This document shows positions 36,890 to 46,461 of a DNA stretch of 64,000 nt, piece after piece. Every line of letters starts with the position of its first letter. Positions within the stretch are counted from its first letter, which is position 1. The notes beneath the pieces were generated by a model that had not been told where the DNA came from, made no database searches, and saw nothing but the letters and a program-made list of their open reading frames with translations. The stretch is from Bradyrhizobium sp. 186 (GTDB taxonomy: Bacteria; Pseudomonadota; Alphaproteobacteria; Rhizobiales; Xanthobacteraceae): contig NZ_CP082164.1 in the NCBI RefSeq assembly GCF_023101685.1, positions 7,998,001 to 8,062,000 on the forward strand. Reading direction: 5' to 3'. Position numbers and translations under genes: made by a program.

Positions 36890-37093
36890 GTGCACTGTCT
36901 AATCGTAAGCGCTGCTCCGCGCGAGATAGACCGGCTGAGAGCTGAGGCCTCCCGCATCGCTCGTCAAGGCGAGGCAGACTGGTGGGTCGAGAAGCAAGAC
37001 AAAGGAACGCATTTTTGCTTTGGCAGTAACGAGGCTAAGGCCACCTTCGCGCAGCTATGCAAGTCGCAAAGCGTTCATTGTTCAGACGCCTAG
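36890..37093 (+). CDS. Small DWW-motif protein, paralogue of the 34.7-kb gene
   Basis: A 67-residue protein. GTG 36890 was chosen because AAGGA lies 7 nt upstream and because it aligns with the internal Met at 34945 of the paralogue. The conserved pattern is cysteine near the start, R-EASRIAR, DWWVE, GTHFCF and NEAKATF. Three cysteines are spread through the protein. The family is unknown to me. Confidence 0.6.
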   Translation: MHCLIVSAAPREIDRLRAEASRIARQGEADWWVEKQDKGTHFCFGSNEAKATFAQLCKSQSVHCSDA

Positions 37094-37381
37094 CGGCCGA
37101 GTTTGCTCTCTGAGAGAGAAACCCGTGCGCCGCGGGCGAGAGAGCGAGACCGACATCCGAGCGCGGGCTTGCGCCTTGGCTCACGATCTGTGGCCGCGCG
37201 GCCTGACTTTCGACAGATGGCCGGACCTTGGGCATCCCGCGGGGGCTCCCTTCAAACCGCATCAGCTCGCTGCGGCCACGGCATTCCTCGGTGCGCCGCC
37301 TAGCCCCGCACACCCCAAGCTATGATATTCCTTCGGCCGGCTGAGTGCAGCTGCCCGCGTTGATTAGGTCATCTGCCGCGT

Positions 37382-37702
37382 CTAATCAAAAGCTGAGACA
37401 ATGAGGAAATGATCCAGCTTCCGGCCACCTCGAAGTTGCGGCTTGAGCCATCGCGGCACCCTGCCCCGCCCCGACCAGGTCTCCGTCGGATTCTTCGGAT
37501 TCCGATACTTTGGACGAACGGGCGGGTATTGGCGGCGCTTGCGCTCAAACCGAGTGACCTCGTGAGCCATTCCGATCCGTCGCAGCCGTTCCTCCAATCT
37601 GGCTTTTTCCGCCAACATTGTGTCGCCAAGTTTGGCGGTCACCTCGTCGTGAATTTTCAAAAGCTCGTCAAGCGATAGCAACTTCAGATGATCGATGTTC
37701 AT
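37382..37702 (-). CDS. H-NS-family nucleoid protein (rhizobial type)
   Basis: A 106-residue H-NS-like DNA-binding protein. The N-terminal half is a helical oligomerisation region (LKLLSLDELLKIHDEV through LEERLRRI). The C-terminal half carries the H-NS DNA-binding signature, here TWSGRGRVPRW after a YRNPKNP segment. ATG 37702 is preferred over an earlier start because the homology begins at MNIDHLKLL. Proteins of this family bind AT-rich, often foreign, DNA and silence it. The AT-rich intergenic regions of this window would be candidate targets, by inference only. Confidence 0.85.
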   Translation of the reverse strand: MNIDHLKLLSLDELLKIHDEVTAKLGDTMLAEKARLEERLRRIGMAHEVTRFERKRRQYPPVRPKYRNPKNPTETWSGRGRVPRWLKPQLRGGRKLDHFLIVSAFD

Positions 37703-38236
37703 AGCTCCATCCCCGGTTCTAAGAGCATTAATCAATCAAGCCCAAACAGCGGGCAAGGCACGGCTTACAAAACGGTCCCACAATCCACATTTAATTTCGG
37801 CAACCAGCGGTATAATGGCGAGAGAGCGGTAATACCGTGACGAGCGCGAAAAAACCGTGGGCGCATTTAATTCGCGCACTTGGTTGCGATCCTGAATTCT
37901 GCACTGTCGCCTTTTGGCAACCCGGGCACCGCGCTCGGGCGCTGACTCACACGTCCGTAATCCGTAAAAAGGCACAAAACCGGGAAAATTGTCAGCGTGA
38001 TCGAAGAGATTAGAGCTGGCATTGAAGACCCAGTTATGACGTCCGTAGGGTGGGCGAGCTCAAAATGAAAAATGGAAATAGACCGTTTTCTAGCGCTCGG
38101 GTTGGAAAGGAGACCTGATCCGCGAAGCAGATGCATTTAATCGCGGTGATGTGCTCGGATGTGGGTTAATTCACAGAACTGTTTAAAGGATCGAGTAGGG
38201 TGCCCGGCAAGCGTTCTGGTCTTCGAGGTCGGGCGG
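37703..38236. other. Intergenic stretch with duplicated segment A and two GCATTTAAT sites
   Basis: No gene is supported between the H-NS-like gene and the small frame at 38237. GCATTTAAT occurs at 37863 and 38133. From 37978 onward the sequence is duplicated at 40197. Confidence 0.45.
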
Positions 38237-38491
38237 ATGACACGAGAGCTTTCGCCATTGGAAAAGCAAGCTGCGGACGCACTGAGGCGAGCGCGGCGAC
38301 TTCCAGTCGGTCCCGATCGGAACGATCTTCGGCAACTTGCATGGGGCCTTCTTGGCTGCACCGCAACGGGATGGATGCGCTCACCCACCGGCGAAACACC
38401 GATATTGCGGCCGCCCCGGTCGACATCAACCATCTCGCTCCAGAGCAGGATGTCGACCTCGCGGATTGAGCCGGACAATCCTGCCTTCGAT
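37978..38491 (+). repeat. Segmental duplication A, copy 1
   Basis: About 515 bp nearly identical to 40197-40712 in direct orientation, with about 2.2 kb between equivalent points. The copies differ by a few substitutions and one 1-bp indel near 38350/40570. That indel shifts the small gene carried by the repeat. Confidence 0.9.
38237..38470 (+). pseudogene. Frameshifted copy of the ELSPLEKQAADALRRAR protein
   Basis: Starts like the intact copy at 40457 (MTRELSPLEKQAADALRRAR). It loses frame near 38350, where this copy has one T fewer (CTTCTTGG against CTTCTTTGG). The downstream sequence still codes for the same protein in another frame. GAGG lies about 8 nt before the ATG. Confidence 0.7.
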
Positions 38492-38786
38492 GCCCGCCTA
38501 ATTCAGGTGCTGGATAGATCGCTTCAGATGCCATGCCCACACACTGTGATTGAGCTTGAGGCTCTAAGCAGTCGATGAAGCAGGCCTGTTTGTTGGATAT
38601 GCGTTGCGGCCTGTCGGATTGGCTTCGATTTGTAGCCTCTGAGGTTTGCGGCGATCTTGGAATGGGTTCGCGCAGGCGGGGAATGTCGATCTTTGAAAAT
38701 GCCGCGACCGTCCACGGTAAAGCGGACACAGACGCCTGTCCGCCTCCACCGCCGGACCGTCGCACCGATATTGATAAATCTGCTCG
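38492..38786. other. Short intergenic stretch between two duplicated segments
   Basis: About 295 bp of unique sequence between duplication A copy 1 and duplication B copy 2. Several frames are open but none is convincing. Confidence 0.4.
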
Positions 38787-39512
38787 CCGCTGCGCTCGCA
38801 GACTACAAACCGTTCCTGATCCGACCGAGAACGCGTTTGGCCGAAACGGTTGTTCGTCGCTCGACTTGCGCTTTGGCGTCCAGCACTTTATCGCCAGCTC
38901 GCGCGGCGCGCGGGCGGTTCACCTCGTCCGAAAGACTGGTGCCCTTCCCAAACGTTCCGACCGGACGACCATTTGTTGCGTGACCAACACTGATGTTTGC
39001 TTTGGCCTGTGCTGCAGGGGCTGATGTGTTTCGGGTGGACGACGGGCCAATGATCAGCTGGTCCTCATTGCTCGTGCCCGTCCCAAGCGCGCCGATCGGC
39101 AGACCATTTTGAGCGTGACCAACCCCGGCATTTCTTGCGGCCTGGGCTGCCGCCCGCGACTTCACCGGCGTGGCGGGCTGAACGTTCGGATTTCTCGGTT
39201 GGCCGTTGGTGCCCAGATTTGCGCCCGTGGCGGTGTCTTTCGTCCCCATTCCTGGGGGCGCTGACGGACCAGCATTGCCTGCACGCGTCCCCATCCCAGC
39301 AGGCGCCGACGGGCCAGCGTTGGCGCTGCTCGCCCCCGTCCCCGTACCCGCACCCGCGGACCCCGCATTTGCGCCGCCTGCTTGCGCCAGGACCAACAGA
39401 GATGAGCTCGCGACGATCGCGGCGAGAACCAAAGGGATGGCATGGGACATCGGACAATCTCCTTGGCCGAGCCATTAACTATGACGAGGGAACGCGGTTC
39501 CTGTTAGCCATT
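38787..39512. repeat. Segmental duplication B, copy 2
   Basis: Partner of 18725-19452. The match starts near the CGCAGACTACAAAC segment and ends about 60 bp upstream of the gene start. Beyond that the sequences are unrelated. Confidence 0.9.
38803..39450 (-). CDS. Exported Gly/Ala/Pro-rich protein, paralogue 2
   Basis: A 215-residue protein almost identical to the product of 18743-19390, with the same signal peptide, SAPAGMGT region and two VGHAxNGxPxGxxGxGTS motifs. Differences are concentrated in the last 20 residues, where this copy ends RVLGRIRNGL rather than RIPGRVKLGL. It has the same AAGGAG ribosome site. Both copies are open throughout, so both may be expressed. Function unknown. Confidence 0.75.
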   Translation of the reverse strand: MSHAIPLVLAAIVASSSLLVLAQAGGANAGSAGAGTGTGASSANAGPSAPAGMGTRAGNAGPSAPPGMGTKDTATGANLGTNGQPRNPNVQPATPVKSRAAAQAARNAGVGHAQNGLPIGALGTGTSNEDQLIIGPSSTRNTSAPAAQAKANISVGHATNGRPVGTFGKGTSLSDEVNRPRAARAGDKVLDAKAQVERRTTVSAKRVLGRIRNGL

Positions 39513-39911
39513 GCTCTTTCGACCGCCACAATGCAGGGCGAAAGCCAAATGGCGGTATCGATTAGCCTTCTGTGGTAGCAGGATACACACCGTTAGACGT
39601 GGAAAAAGTCCTCAAACTATTCGCAATTGCGCTGGTCAAAACAATTTTCGTGTCCGCCGAACGTTGCTTCTCTCCGACCGCAGAACTGTGCAGTAGAGAA
39701 TTGTGTTCTGAAGCCGCGCGAGGCTGTGCGCAGCTATTTGGGCGCTCCCGCCTATTAAGCTCTGAACAGTCGTCACTCCAGAGATCGCCGAAGCGTCGAT
39801 GATGTCTGTTCCATGAACGAAATCTCTGATCGCGTCATGGCTTGCAACCATAGCGGCGGAGCTTGCCCTCTATGACATCCAGAAGCGTATTCGCCACCCG
39901 CCCACAAATAG
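39513..39911. other. Intergenic stretch without a supported gene
   Basis: About 400 bp between duplication B and the decayed nuclease gene. I see no ribosome site followed by a plausible frame. Confidence 0.4.
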
Positions 39912-40193
39912 ATGGCGGCAACACCGGACGGTGTCGTCGAGCAAACCGGTGCTGTGTTCGAAGCCAAGTTCATGCTGCCCTTGGCATTCACGGAGGTGGC
40001 TGCGACCGACAAGCACTTGGCCAAGTTTCAGCACAACATGTGGGTCACAACTACCCGCAGCGCCGTTCTCAATCATCACCGGAGGCGGCAAATGGGTCGA
40101 CATCAAGATTCATGCTGATCCGCTCTATCAGCACGTTCTTCTGACAGCCGAGAGAAGTTCTGGCGCTGCGTCCAGAGTGGCGAACCCCCTGTC
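39912..40193 (+). pseudogene. Decayed YqaJ-type exonuclease fragment
   Basis: The first frame has GAVFEAKFMLPLAF and KHLAKFQHNMWV, the catalytic-core part of a YqaJ-like viral recombinase nuclease (the E-x-K and Q-H-N-M-W motifs). The sequence then shifts frame near 40070 to continue with IITGGGKWVDIKIHADPLYQ. It shifts again near 40152, where a KFWRCVQSGEPP segment can be recovered. It lacks both ends and stops where duplication A copy 2 begins. A better-preserved relative is at 46848-47287. Confidence 0.75.
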
Positions 40194-40196
40194 CTA

Positions 40197-40712
40197 AACC
40201 GGGAAAATTGTCAGCGTGATCGAAGAGATTAGAGCTGGCGTTGAGAGACCCGGTTATGACGTCCGTAGGGTGGGCCAGCTCAAAATGAAAAATGGAAATA
40301 GACCGTTTTCTAGCGCTCGGGTTGCAAAGGAGACCTGATCCGCGAAGCAGATGCATTTAATCGCGGTGATGTGCTCGGATGTGGGTTAATTCACAGAACT
40401 GTTTAAAGGATCGAGTAGGGTGCCCGGCAAGCGTTCTGGTCTTCGAGGTCGGGCGGATGACACGAGAGCTTTCGCCATTGGAAAAGCAAGCTGCGGACGC
40501 ACTGAGGCGAGCGCGGCGACTTCCAGTCGGTCCCAATCGGAACGATCTTCGGCAACTTGCACGGGGCCTTCTTTGGCTGCACCGCAACGGGATGGATGCG
40601 CTCACCCACCGGCGAAACACCGATATTGCGGCCGCTCCGGTCGACATCAACCATCTCGCTCCAGAGCAGGATGTCGACATCGCGGATTGAGCCGGACAAT
40701 CCTGCCTTCGAT
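40197..40712 (+). repeat. Segmental duplication A, copy 2
   Basis: Direct repeat of 37978-38491, starting at the AAACCGGGAAAATTG segment and ending with CCTTCGAT. It contains the intact version of the small gene and a GCATTTAAT site at 40353. Confidence 0.9.
40457..40690 (+). CDS. Small hypothetical protein (LPVGPNRNDLRQLARGLLWL family)
   Basis: A 77-residue protein from ATG 40457, with GAGG about 8 nt upstream. It has a charged N-terminal helix (ELSPLEKQAADALRRARRL), then the LPVGPNRNDLRQLARGLLWLH segment, then a Pro/Asp-rich end. Short proteins with this pattern are frequent in Bradyrhizobium. Their function is not known to me. The other copy, at 38237, is frameshifted. Confidence 0.6.
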   Translation: MTRELSPLEKQAADALRRARRLPVGPNRNDLRQLARGLLWLHRNGMDALTHRRNTDIAAAPVDINHLAPEQDVDIAD

Positions 40713-41069
40713 ATTCGCTAGATGTATCGCCAGAGGGCGAGCCACAGCTCGACAGGCAATTCTTTGAGCAGCTTGATCCGATGGCGGTCTCCAAAAATCG
40801 CAGTCCGCTGGCCCCAGGCCTATCAAGCTTTCTGGCGCTGAACGCAGATCAAGACCTGGCAATCAGACGTGTTAACCGTCCTTCACGTGGCGGCAGTCCG
40901 CCCCCCAATTTGCAGGCACAGTTGCAGGCTGATTCTCGATCCTTCTGCCTAAAAGAAGACCTGATTGCGAGCGCAGTAGCTCCTTTGCCTGATCATCGAT
41001 TGCGGAGAGTCGCTCCAGCTGCCAGCCCTATGTGTTGCGGGCTCGTGGCGTTCCCGCTATTGAGGAAGC
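40713..41069. other. Intergenic stretch without a supported gene
   Basis: About 350 bp between the small duplicated gene and the VanZ-like gene. Nothing with start, ribosome site and plausible composition is seen. Confidence 0.4.
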
Positions 41070-41462
41070 ATGACAAGATTTTATCTCATTGCGGGATGGC
41101 TAGCGCTGGGGGCCATAGCGTTCGTGACGCTTGGTCCCGTCCATGACAGACCCCAAGTTGCGCCGCCTCATCTGGAACATTTCGCAGCGTTTCTGGTGTT
41201 GGGCTTGGTATTCTCACTGGCCTATCCAAACCGGTCGATCCATGCAATCACAATCGCGGTTGGCGGCGCCATCCTCCTTGAGGGTCTGCAACTCCTGACG
41301 CCCGACCGACACGGTCGCCTGGTAGATGCAATGACCAAGGTTGCCGGGGCTGCTTCTGGCATTATGCTGGCTCGCGTTGCGCTCAACTCTTGGCAAGCTA
41401 GATTGAGAAGCGTGCCTGCGGTGAGCAACATTTTGAGGCAAAGCGAGCAGGATCAGCGTTAG
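41070..41462 (+). CDS. VanZ-like membrane protein
   Basis: A 130-residue integral membrane protein with about four helices (near 5-22, 38-52, 57-75 and 88-104). It carries the family-like HLEHFAAFLVLGLVFSLAYP segment and an acidic-basic DRHGRLVDAMTKVAG turn. VanZ-like proteins are small membrane proteins often near polysaccharide loci. Their biochemical role is not established. It is the first intact gene at the edge of the exopolysaccharide region, upstream of a broken gmd. Confidence 0.75.
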   Translation: MTRFYLIAGWLALGAIAFVTLGPVHDRPQVAPPHLEHFAAFLVLGLVFSLAYPNRSIHAITIAVGGAILLEGLQLLTPDRHGRLVDAMTKVAGAASGIMLARVALNSWQARLRSVPAVSNILRQSEQDQR

Positions 41463-41533
41463 TCGCGCTCGTTGCCCACATTTCATTATCCTCTTTGAGA
41501 TCGTCTTGACGACAGCGGCGCCCATCTTCCTAA

Positions 41534-42099
<566 letters not shown>

Positions 42100-42246
42100 C
42101 CTGTCGGCAGGTCGTCATCGCGATTAATAAGGAGGTAAGCGCTCTCGCGGCGCTTTGCTCTTGCCAAGCGAAGTCACCGCGGTGTCATCCCTCTTCAGGG
42201 CAAGCGAACCGCATTTTCCACCGGCAGTGGGGAACGAGGCGTTAGA

Positions 42247-43005
42247 CTAGAGACCGGACCGACGTCTCGCTGCTCTCGCCAAGATCCCAAGGTTTCCGAG
42301 CAGATGCCTTGCCGCTATCGCCGCACTCTTGCCTTCGGTGACTTCCTGGAGCTTGTACTCAAAGTAGTCGGGCAAGACGCGATCCAGATCGAAGGGGCTG
42401 GTTAGAGGGGAAAAACCTTCGGGACAACAATCGCCGCGACAAAAGACGAGAAGGTTCTGTCGATACCAGGGCCGAATTCGGCTGTCGTCATATATCTGCG
42501 GTCGGACGCAATCGAAGGCGCTGTAACCATGGCCGCTGAACCGTTCTGCCCAGTAGGATGGCCACTGCTCGTTCAGGTGGTTTCTACCGCCTTGACCCTT
42601 GACGGCAGCAGAGAACAGTACGATTGGCGCAGCGTCTACGAGCGCGGAGACGAAATCATTTGCGCTACTCTCGGGCAAATGCTCGGCGACCTCTAACGAA
42701 CACGCCAAATCGAATTTGCGGCCGATATCGGTGATGGATCGAAGATCCATGGATTTGAACCATTCCGACGGAATTCTGAGCTGATCGCGAGGCACGTAGT
42801 CGCCGTCAATTCCGAGATAATCGCTCACACCGTTCCTAGCGAATTCGTGCAGCCAGGCGCCGACACCGCAGCCGACGTCAACGACCGAATTCACTTTGAA
42901 AAGTCGAAGCACCAGCGGGACGATCACCGACGCAGATTCGAAAGACCCGACTGACTGCTCCTTGAAGAACTGCGCACCGTAATGCTCAGCGAAAGAATTC
43001 TCCAT
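42247..43005 (-). CDS. Class I SAM-dependent methyltransferase
   Basis: A 252-residue enzyme. The SAM-binding glycine loop VVDVGCGVGAWLHEF lies near residue 42, then LGIDGDYVP and LACSLEVAEHLPE follow. This is the usual order of motifs I to IV in class I methyltransferases linked to sugar or polysaccharide genes. ATG 43005 is chosen because GGAGG lies about 7 nt upstream. The acceptor is unknown, probably a glycan or a nucleotide sugar. The region just upstream carries a 24-bp tandem duplication that repeats the ribosome site. The gene is divergent from the FkbM-like gene at 43451. Confidence 0.8.
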   Translation of the reverse strand: MENSFAEHYGAQFFKEQSVGSFESASVIVPLVLRLFKVNSVVDVGCGVGAWLHEFARNGVSDYLGIDGDYVPRDQLRIPSEWFKSMDLRSITDIGRKFDLACSLEVAEHLPESSANDFVSALVDAAPIVLFSAAVKGQGGRNHLNEQWPSYWAERFSGHGYSAFDCVRPQIYDDSRIRPWYRQNLLVFCRGDCCPEGFSPLTSPFDLDRVLPDYFEYKLQEVTEGKSAAIAARHLLGNLGILARAARRRSGL

Positions 43006-43450
43006 ATCGACACCTCCAGACAACCAGCTATCGACACCTCCGGACAACCAAGGCTGCGCCATGCCGGCGCATAACGTCAAGCCCGTCACTCATTGGAGTT
43101 GGCAGCAAAGATTTGACCTGTGCGGTCAAGTTCCGCGCTGCCACATTTATGACACGCGACCTCGGGCTCGCGGATCGCACTCTCAACTTCGGGCGCTCCA
43201 ATAACGCGCGCTCTATCGCGGCAATACGTTCTCGTGCTTTCGGCAAAGGCCTTTTTCAATAGACCTCTCACCGACTTTGAAGCGCCTGGGCCGTATTGCG
43301 TACTTCATTGAATGCGTCGCCGCGTTGCCGTCATTATGTCCGACGATCGGGAACATTGGCGCGTCTATGCATCGAGCGGGTTGACCTGCCTTCATGCGGA
43401 GGTCTAATTGCCGGATGGGCTGTTCAGGCGACAGAACAGGCGAACTCATT
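43006..43450. other. Divergent intergenic region between two methyltransferase genes
   Basis: No gene is supported. It must contain the promoters of both flanking genes, but I could not assign boxes. The first 45 bp hold the 24-bp tandem duplication. Confidence 0.4.
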
Positions 43451-44137
43451 ATGCTTACAGCGCCGCTACGCTTTGCCGGCCGATTGCGCCGCTACATTTC
43501 TCGGCGCCTTTACGGCGATCCCGACTACTATCTGGAACTATGTTCCGGCGTGATTCATGTCGGGGCAAATGCTGGTCAAGAACGAGACCTCTATGCCCGA
43601 CACAAACTCAAAGTGGCGTGGATAGAACCTGTACCGGAGCAATTTGAAAAGCTTCGACAAAACATCCGTTCGCTGCCTGACCAGCGGGCAATCAATGCGC
43701 TGATCGCGGATACTGATGGCAAGCCCTATACTTTCCATGTCTCAAATAATGATGGCCTGTCATCGTCCATTCTGGAGTTGCACGGTCACAAGGACCTTTG
43801 GCCGGATGTGCACTACGTCCGCGACATAGCGATTCATTCTTCGACGTTGAAAACGGCTCTTGAAACATGGGAGGTCGACCCCGGTCAATACAATGCCCTT
43901 GTGTTGGACACTCAGGGCTCGGAGTTGCTGGTTCTGCGGGGCGCGGAAGAAATCTTGGGGCAATTCAGATTTATCAAGACCGAAGCGGCGGACTTCGAGT
44001 CATATCGGAATTGTGCGACCGTTGACCAATTATGCTCGTATCTGAAACCTTTTGGCTTTCAAGTGAGACGCGAGGACCGGTTTGCGAAGCGTGCGTCTGG
44101 TGGCGCCTATTTCGACATCTTGTTCGAACGCGTCTAA
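43451..44137 (+). CDS. FkbM-family methyltransferase
   Basis: A 229-residue SAM-dependent methyltransferase of the FkbM type. The SAM motif reads GVIHVGANAGQERDLY near residue 33. AWIEPVPEQFEKL follows, then LVLDTQGSELLVLRGAEE, the D-x-Q-G-x-E segment characteristic of FkbM domains, and IKTEAADFESY. ATG 43451 gives the family start, and the ribosome site is weak. Enzymes of this family in surface-polysaccharide loci often O-methylate sugars, but the target here is not known. The acyltransferase gene follows on the same strand. Confidence 0.88.
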   Translation: MLTAPLRFAGRLRRYISRRLYGDPDYYLELCSGVIHVGANAGQERDLYARHKLKVAWIEPVPEQFEKLRQNIRSLPDQRAINALIADTDGKPYTFHVSNNDGLSSSILELHGHKDLWPDVHYVRDIAIHSSTLKTALETWEVDPGQYNALVLDTQGSELLVLRGAEEILGQFRFIKTEAADFESYRNCATVDQLCSYLKPFGFQVRREDRFAKRASGGAYFDILFERV

Positions 44138-44369
44138 GGCTGAAGTCACCCAATGACGCGAACCTGTCGGCTTTGGTCCGAAGGCGGATCTGGTCTGCTG
44201 ATTACTCTCGGCTCCTGGTGGGCCGCGCCCGTTCTCCCTCGCGTACCCGGCGACAGTTGCCTTTGCCTCGGCGCCGCCCTACGAACAACCGAAAACGGCC
44301 AAACTCCCCGAACGAAATGCGCAGTACTGAATGTTCCCGCGTTTTGATGCAACGTGTGCAGCAATAGAT

Positions 44370-46334
44370 ATGCAACCCGTATCGCGAGCGGCGACCCATT
44401 TCAGAGCTGATGTCGAGGGGCTAAGGGCGATCGCAGTTCTATCCGTCGTCGCCTTTCACTACGGAGTTCCAGGCTTAACCGGCGGATTTGTCGGCGTAGA
44501 CGTTTTCTTCGCCATATCCGGTTTCCTGATCACGCAACTTCTGCTTCGGGAGATAGCCGCAACCGGACAGCTCGATTTTCTTGGCTTCTATGGTCGCAGG
44601 GCTAAGAGACTCTTGCCCGCCGCCCTCGCCGTCACGCTGGCGACCTTGATCATCGGATACTTCGTGCTGGCGCCCTTTGAACAGAAGGAGATGGCCAAGT
44701 CGGGCGCAGCTTCTGCGCTGTATGCGGCCAATGTTTGGCTCCTCCACCAGTCCATGAACTATTTCGCCCCCGAAAGTTCGCTCAATCCCTTCCTTCACAC
44801 GTGGTCACTTTCAGTCGAGGAACAATTTTACTTAGTCTGGCCCGCGTTTCTCCTCATTGTCGGTCGCTTCAGCCAAAAGGTCCTCCTGCTAGCTTTACTG
44901 ATCGTAGTGTTCGGATCGTTCGCTGGCTGCATCCACCTGACTTACGGCAAGCAAGCTTGGGCGTTCTATCTCGCGCCCCCTCGAGCGTGGGAGTTTGGAG
45001 CAGGAGCTTTGATCGCAACAAGACCCTTCGAGCAGTGGGCAAAGCAGCCTGGCGCGAGTTCAATCGTTGGATGGTTGTCATTTGCGATTCTCATCCTGTC
45101 ATTCTTTGCTATCGACGGCTTCATGGCGTTCCCGGGAGTAGTTGCCGTTGTTCCAGTGATAGCTACGGCACTGCTGCTGCTCACGGGGGACAATCCTGCT
45201 GGACCGTCAGCTTTGCTCAGGACGCAGCCGTTTCAGTTCTTCGGTGCCCGGTCCTACGCCATTTACCTCTGGCATTGGCCGATTGCAGTTCTCGGTACGG
45301 TGCTTGTCGGCAGCACGGCACTCGCTAATTGCCTTTTCTTTGTCATGACAGTCGTTCTCTCCTCGCTCAGCCTCGCCTGGCTCGAATACCCGATCAGAGC
45401 TAGTCACTGGCTGGCACAACGATCTGTCCGATCAATTGTCATGGGTGGCGCACTTACGCTAACCGCCACAGTTGCCGGCGTCCTCTCGTTCGCGATTGCG
45501 CAGCACGTCACGAATGCCGCGCAGGCGAAGATAGTCGCCTCGACTTCGAAATATTCACTTTCGAGCGAGAGTGGTTGCCTGGCCGGGTTCACGACAAAAA
45601 GTCCCATCCGCTGCGTGTTCGGCCCATCGAGCTATACAAAGACAATTGTGCTGTTGGGAGATTCTCACGCCGATCAATGGACGACCGCGCTTGCGACTAT
45701 TGCTGAACAGAGAGGATGGCGGCTTATCACTTACCTAAAGGCCTCCTGTCCTGTCGCCGACATCCCGGTTTCCAAAGTCTACAGTTTGCGACTTCGGCGG
45801 CTTTCGCCCCAGTGCGCAAGCTGGCGCGAGCAGGCAATCGCTATGATAAAAACTCAAGATGGCCCTGACGCAATATTGTTGGCGCAGTTTTCGAGCGGAA
45901 ACGTCAAGGGACCATTTACCAATCTTGGCCCTCACGCGGTGAGCATTGAGACGTGGGAGCGTGGATTATCTGGAGCCCTCAAGAAGCTCGAGCCGGCCAA
46001 GGCCAAGCTCATTGTGATCCGCGACAATCCCACTCCTTACCACCCGGTCGGAAATTGTCTCGCTCGGGCGGAATGGCGCGGTCTACCATTCAGCACGTGC
46101 AGCCGTACTCTTTCGCTCACTACAAGCAACGAAGTGTTCGAAGCAGAGCAACGTGCCGTCTCGTCCATCAACAACGCACGCATGATCGACCTAACATCGT
46201 CGATTTGCACAGACTTGATATGTCCAGCTATTCGTGACGGCGTCGTTGTCTATAGAGACGCAAACCATCTCACAGTCGATTTCACGCTAGTCCTTATGGA
46301 TCGTCTCGCTGCAGAACTAAAAGCTGCCCTCTGA
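44370..46334 (+). CDS. OafA-type membrane acyltransferase with SGNH domain
   Basis: A 654-residue enzyme likely to O-acetylate a surface or exported polysaccharide. Residues about 10-350 form an acyltransferase-3 membrane domain of about ten helices, beginning with FRADVEGLRAIAVLSVVAFH, whose histidine is the family's catalytic candidate. The periplasmic C-terminal SGNH hydrolase-like domain shows LLGDSHADQW near residue 430 (Ser nucleophile) and DANHLT near 630 (Asp/His pair). This two-domain layout is that of OafA and related O-antigen acetylases. A start 13 codons earlier is possible. It lies between the FkbM-like gene and decayed sequence. Confidence 0.92.
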   Translation: MQPVSRAATHFRADVEGLRAIAVLSVVAFHYGVPGLTGGFVGVDVFFAISGFLITQLLLREIAATGQLDFLGFYGRRAKRLLPAALAVTLATLIIGYFVLAPFEQKEMAKSGAASALYAANVWLLHQSMNYFAPESSLNPFLHTWSLSVEEQFYLVWPAFLLIVGRFSQKVLLLALLIVVFGSFAGCIHLTYGKQAWAFYLAPPRAWEFGAGALIATRPFEQWAKQPGASSIVGWLSFAILILSFFAIDGFMAFPGVVAVVPVIATALLLLTGDNPAGPSALLRTQPFQFFGARSYAIYLWHWPIAVLGTVLVGSTALANCLFFVMTVVLSSLSLAWLEYPIRASHWLAQRSVRSIVMGGALTLTATVAGVLSFAIAQHVTNAAQAKIVASTSKYSLSSESGCLAGFTTKSPIRCVFGPSSYTKTIVLLGDSHADQWTTALATIAEQRGWRLITYLKASCPVADIPVSKVYSLRLRRLSPQCASWREQAIAMIKTQDGPDAILLAQFSSGNVKGPFTNLGPHAVSIETWERGLSGALKKLEPAKAKLIVIRDNPTPYHPVGNCLARAEWRGLPFSTCSRTLSLTTSNEVFEAEQRAVSSINNARMIDLTSSICTDLICPAIRDGVVVYRDANHLTVDFTLVLMDRLAAELKAAL

Positions 46335-46461
46335 GGAAGATCGTATCGGTCAAGCACCGCAGCGAGCGAGACTCGGGTGTGAGCGCTCATCGCGGTGCTT
46401 ACTTCCGGCTAATCTCGGTTGACAAAGCTAGCCGCGGCGCAGCTGGTCGAGACCAGGCACC

